Below are positions 5,459 through 7,304 of a stretch of 7,304 bases of DNA, piece by piece; positions within the stretch are counted from its first letter, which is position 1; each line of letters starts with the position of its first letter. Location: NCBI GenBank assembly GCA_002423155.1, contig DIUV01000023.1, positions 1 to 7,304 of the forward strand, in the 5' to 3' direction. Position numbers and translations under genes: made by a program. This DNA comes from Alphaproteobacteria bacterium UBA6149 (GTDB taxonomy: Bacteria > Pseudomonadota > Alphaproteobacteria > Rickettsiales > UBA998). The notes beneath the pieces were generated by a model. The model ran no database searches. It was not told the origin of the DNA and was given only the letters and a program-made list of their open reading frames with translations.

Positions 5459-6367
5459 TCAGCCATGCGGACGGACGCCCAAAATATGACATATCGCCAA
5501 TGTCAAACGTGCACGGTTAAGAGTATAAAAATGAAATTGCTCAATGCCCGCCGCACGCAATAATCGACATTGCTCTGCGGAAACTATGGCAGCGATTAGA
5601 TGGCGAAATTCGGGGTTCTCATCGAGTCCGTCGAACAGATGTGCCAACCAATTAGGAACACTCGCACCACAAGATTTGGCGAAACGAGTTAGTTGCGCGA
5701 AATTGGTTACGGGGAGAATACCGGGAACGATGGGAACATTTATATTAGCAGCTTGAGCTTTGTCGCGAAAGCGTAAAAAAACATCTACGTCGAAGAAAAA
5801 TTGGGTTATGGCGCGGTTAGCTCCTGCATCAATCTTTTGTTTTAGATAGATAATATCATTATCGATACTGCTGGATTCGGGGTGTTTTTCTGGGTAGGCA
5901 GCAACGCTGATTTCAAAATCGGCAATTTTGCGTAAACCGGTTACCAAGTCGCTGGCTTGCGCGTAGCCATCGGGGTGCGGCTGGTAAGCCCCACCACCGG
6001 GCATATCGCCGCGTAGAGCAACGATATGGCGCACGCCCATCTCCCAATAATCGCGGGCGATTTCGTCAATCTCTGCCCGTGATGCACCCACGCAGGTTAA
6101 ATGCGCGGCAGGGGTTAAATCGGTTTCTTTCAGCAAGCGCCGTAAAGTTTCATGCGTGCGCTCGCGCGTGGAGCCACCAGCACCGTAAGTTACCGAAACA
6201 AATTCAGGTTTTAGTTTTACCAGCCGCGTTACTGCCAGCCATAATTTTGCTTCGGTTTCCAAGTTTTTGGGAGGGAAAAACTCGAAAGAAACCTTGGGTG
6301 GCGCGCTGGCAAAAAGTTCTTTGAGGGTGAAGAGATGTTCGTGTAATTGGTTCATGATATTTGACAT
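5459..6367 (-). CDS. metF: 5,10-methylenetetrahydrofolate reductase MetF
   Basis: MetF is a cytoplasmic FAD enzyme that reduces 5,10-methylene-tetrahydrofolate to 5-methyl-tetrahydrofolate, the methyl donor for methionine synthase. The 302-residue product matches the bacterial length and forms a single TIM-barrel catalytic domain without the eukaryotic regulatory domain. Motifs: SFEFFPPK (27-34) with Glu29 corresponding to the catalytic Glu28 of E. coli, VSVTYGAGGSTR (58-69), HLTCVG (89-94), ALRGD (117-121) with the folate-binding Asp121, YPEKHPES (158-165), ITQFFFD (187-193), PGILPV (215-220) and HFYTLNR (279-285) near the end. Start ATG at 6367 and an in-frame ATG at 6355 are both possible, and neither has a clear ribosome binding site. 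It ends 4 bases before the MITE-like element; fliQ follows on the same strand. A decayed insertion sequence lies just upstream, so its promoter region is short. Confidence 0.96.
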   Translation of the reverse strand: MSNIMNQLHEHLFTLKELFASAPPKVSFEFFPPKNLETEAKLWLAVTRLVKLKPEFVSVTYGAGGSTRERTHETLRRLLKETDLTPAAHLTCVGASRAEIDEIARDYWEMGVRHIVALRGDMPGGGAYQPHPDGYAQASDLVTGLRKIADFEISVAAYPEKHPESSSIDNDIIYLKQKIDAGANRAITQFFFDVDVFLRFRDKAQAANINVPIVPGILPVTNFAQLTRFAKSCGASVPNWLAHLFDGLDENPEFRHLIAAIVSAEQCRLLRAAGIEQFHFYTLNRARLTLAICHILGVRPHG

Positions 6368-6541
6368 TATTTATGATTTATAATTTGGTGTCATAAACTA
6401 AATTGACTGTCAAGCTAAGACCTCTGAATAACCCCAATTTTTCATTTTAGAATAATTTTATTTCCGCCCCCCCCATCGCCAAGCTGAATATTTTTCGAGT
6501 TTTTCTATAATAAAACCCTCTTCTAATAGAGTTTTAAGCCA
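6368..6541. other. metF upstream region and 3' flank of the decayed transposase
   Basis: No gene is seen here. The region contains a perfect 5-bp palindrome TTGAC-T-GTCAA (6403-6413), whose minus-strand half reads as a TTGACA-like -35 box. An AT-rich TATAAA follows at 6377-6382, but the gap between them is 25 bases, too long for a standard promoter, so I do not call one. A run of eight C lies at 6467-6474. A weak hairpin (6512-6535) sits just after the restored transposase stop on the minus strand. The left end of the insertion sequence probably falls somewhere in this stretch. Confidence 0.5.
6512..6535 (-). terminator. Weak hairpin after the transposase end
   Basis: On the minus strand AAAACTC (6529-6535) can pair with GGGTTTT (6512-6518), with one G-U pair, around a 10-base loop, followed by a T-rich stretch. 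It lies just past the restored transposase stop at 6542 and may end its transcript or form part of the element's end. The stem is mostly A-T, so the call is weak. Confidence 0.3.
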
Positions 6542-7304
6542 TTATGCCGCCATTTTTATTGCTTGTTGTGGATTTATAATTATTTGATTTGCCGCTTTTA
6601 ATAAATTGAACGCTGTTGCTTTAATGTTTGCCCAAGCGTTTGTTTTTCTGTTGTAAAGTAAGGTGTTCTGCCAAAGTTGAATTTTCGTTTTAGGGTGCCG
6701 AATGCTTGTTCGATGATGTATCTGGTTTTAGATACTGCCTTGTTGAAGTTCTTTTGCCGTGCAGTTAAGGGGTTGTTTTTATGCGCTTTATACATGATTC
6801 TGGTTTTTATGCCCCTTGGCCTTAAATATTTGCGGTTTTCTTTGGAAGCAAAACCCTTATCCGCCAACAACTTGATAGCCAAAATGATATTTTTTACCCT
6901 TCTTCAACCAAGTTGCGTCTTGGTCAGCTGATAATCTTTCGCTTTTAATATCAAAGCTTTGCTCGTCTCCAGCCACAGCAACAGCATCAGCAATTTTGCG
7001 GGGTCGCGCCGCAGATTGTACTAAAGTTGCATCCAAAACAGCCCCATGGGTGGGTTTAACTTGCAAATTAAGCGCCTGTAATTGCGCGTTAATTTCATTG
7101 AAAATCTTTTCTTGTCCACCAATTTTTACCAACGAATTACGAAACCGACAAAGAGTAGTTTCGTCAGGAATATTTCCATCAAAACCAGTAAAAACCATAA
7201 AATCCAAACGGATACGCAACGCATCTTCCATCGCAGGGTCGCTCAAATCATGCCAATTTTGCAATATCAAACATTTAATTAGCCCACAAATATCATACCC
7301 AATC
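6542..7304 (-). pseudogene. IS5-family transposase, decayed and cut by window edge
   Basis: The minus-strand reading is open to the right window edge (upstream residues IGYDICGLIKCLILQNWHDL), so the true start lies outside. The N-terminal part (to about 6857) has the IS5 marks WHDLSDPAMEDAL and IPDETTLCRFRNSL, and the first DDE aspartate in GAVLDATLV (codon 7031-7033), ending in KKGKKYHFGYQ. It then meets a stop, and the next part resumes in another frame with LLADKGFASKENRKYL (second Asp, 6859-6861) and IIEQAFGTLKR (Glu, 6709-6711). Family members carry about 40 or more residues between the FGY and ADKG motifs that are missing here, so this is an internal deletion rather than a programmed frameshift. 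A second shift at an A run (6643-6647) causes a stop at 6598. Adding one base restores TNAWANIKATAFNLLKAAN and an end at 6542. The gene cannot make an active enzyme. Confidence 0.85.

Larger units (their letters stand above)
6419..7304 (-). mobile_element. Remnant of an IS5-family insertion sequence (outer end beyond window)
   Basis: The element is defined by the decayed transposase described at 6542-7304. Its inner end is uncertain. A possible boundary is at 6419, where GACCTCTGAATAACCCC follows CTAA (6415-6418); CTAA fits the YTAR target of IS5-type elements. This is an inference, because the other end, needed to confirm terminal repeats and target duplication, is outside the window. If correct, the C8 tract (6467-6474) belongs to the element and its end lies about 50 bp from the metF start. 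Confidence 0.45.

Noticed and set aside
6377..6413. Standard promoter for metF from TTGACA (6408-6413) and TATAAA (6377-6382)
   Set aside because: The spacing is 25 bases, well outside the 16-18 range. No better-placed -10 was found for this -35, so I did not call it.
6857..6882. Programmed ribosomal frameshift joining two transposase frames
   Set aside because: No slippery heptamer is seen at the overlap, and the residues expected between the FGY and ADKG motifs are absent, so joining the frames would not give a normal enzyme. A deletion explains it better.

Overview
The window looks like a chromosomal segment of a flagellated alphaproteobacterium of moderate, somewhat AT-leaning base composition. 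The ribosomal protein S18 sequence, the fliQ-fliR-flhB gene order and the palindromic repeats between genes all point that way. The genus cannot be fixed from the sequence alone. Apart from a nusB fragment at the left edge, every gene is on the minus strand, so the region reads from right to left.

Layout from left to right: (1) the 3' part of nusB (plus strand, cut by the window edge) meets queD tail to tail with an 11-bp overlap. (2) queD is translationally coupled to an upstream small lipoprotein gene of unknown role. (3) A 388-bp gene-free stretch holds a concentric palindromic repeat of about 100 bp and the terminator of the next operon. (4) rpsF and rpsR (ribosomal proteins S6 and S18) form a two-gene operon with its own candidate promoter and a clear intrinsic terminator; rplI, a frequent third member, is absent. 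(5) A minus-strand train reads metF, fliQ, fliR, flhB and a short-chain dehydrogenase. The three fli/flh genes are 10-13 bp apart and the dehydrogenase overlaps flhB by 20 bp. FliQ, FliR and FlhB are membrane parts of the flagellar type III export gate. MetF makes methyl-tetrahydrofolate for methionine synthesis. (6) Between metF and fliQ sits a MITE-like element of about 145 bp with perfect 20-bp or longer inverted ends flanked by TA. (7) The right edge holds a decayed IS5-family transposase, cut by the window end, with an internal deletion and a second single-base frameshift.

No new defence or biosynthetic system is visible. The most notable material is repetitive: two unrelated palindromic elements between genes, one carrying a 33-codon open frame, and the decayed insertion sequence upstream of metF. 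The small lipoprotein coupled to queD is the only intact gene without a recognisable function.
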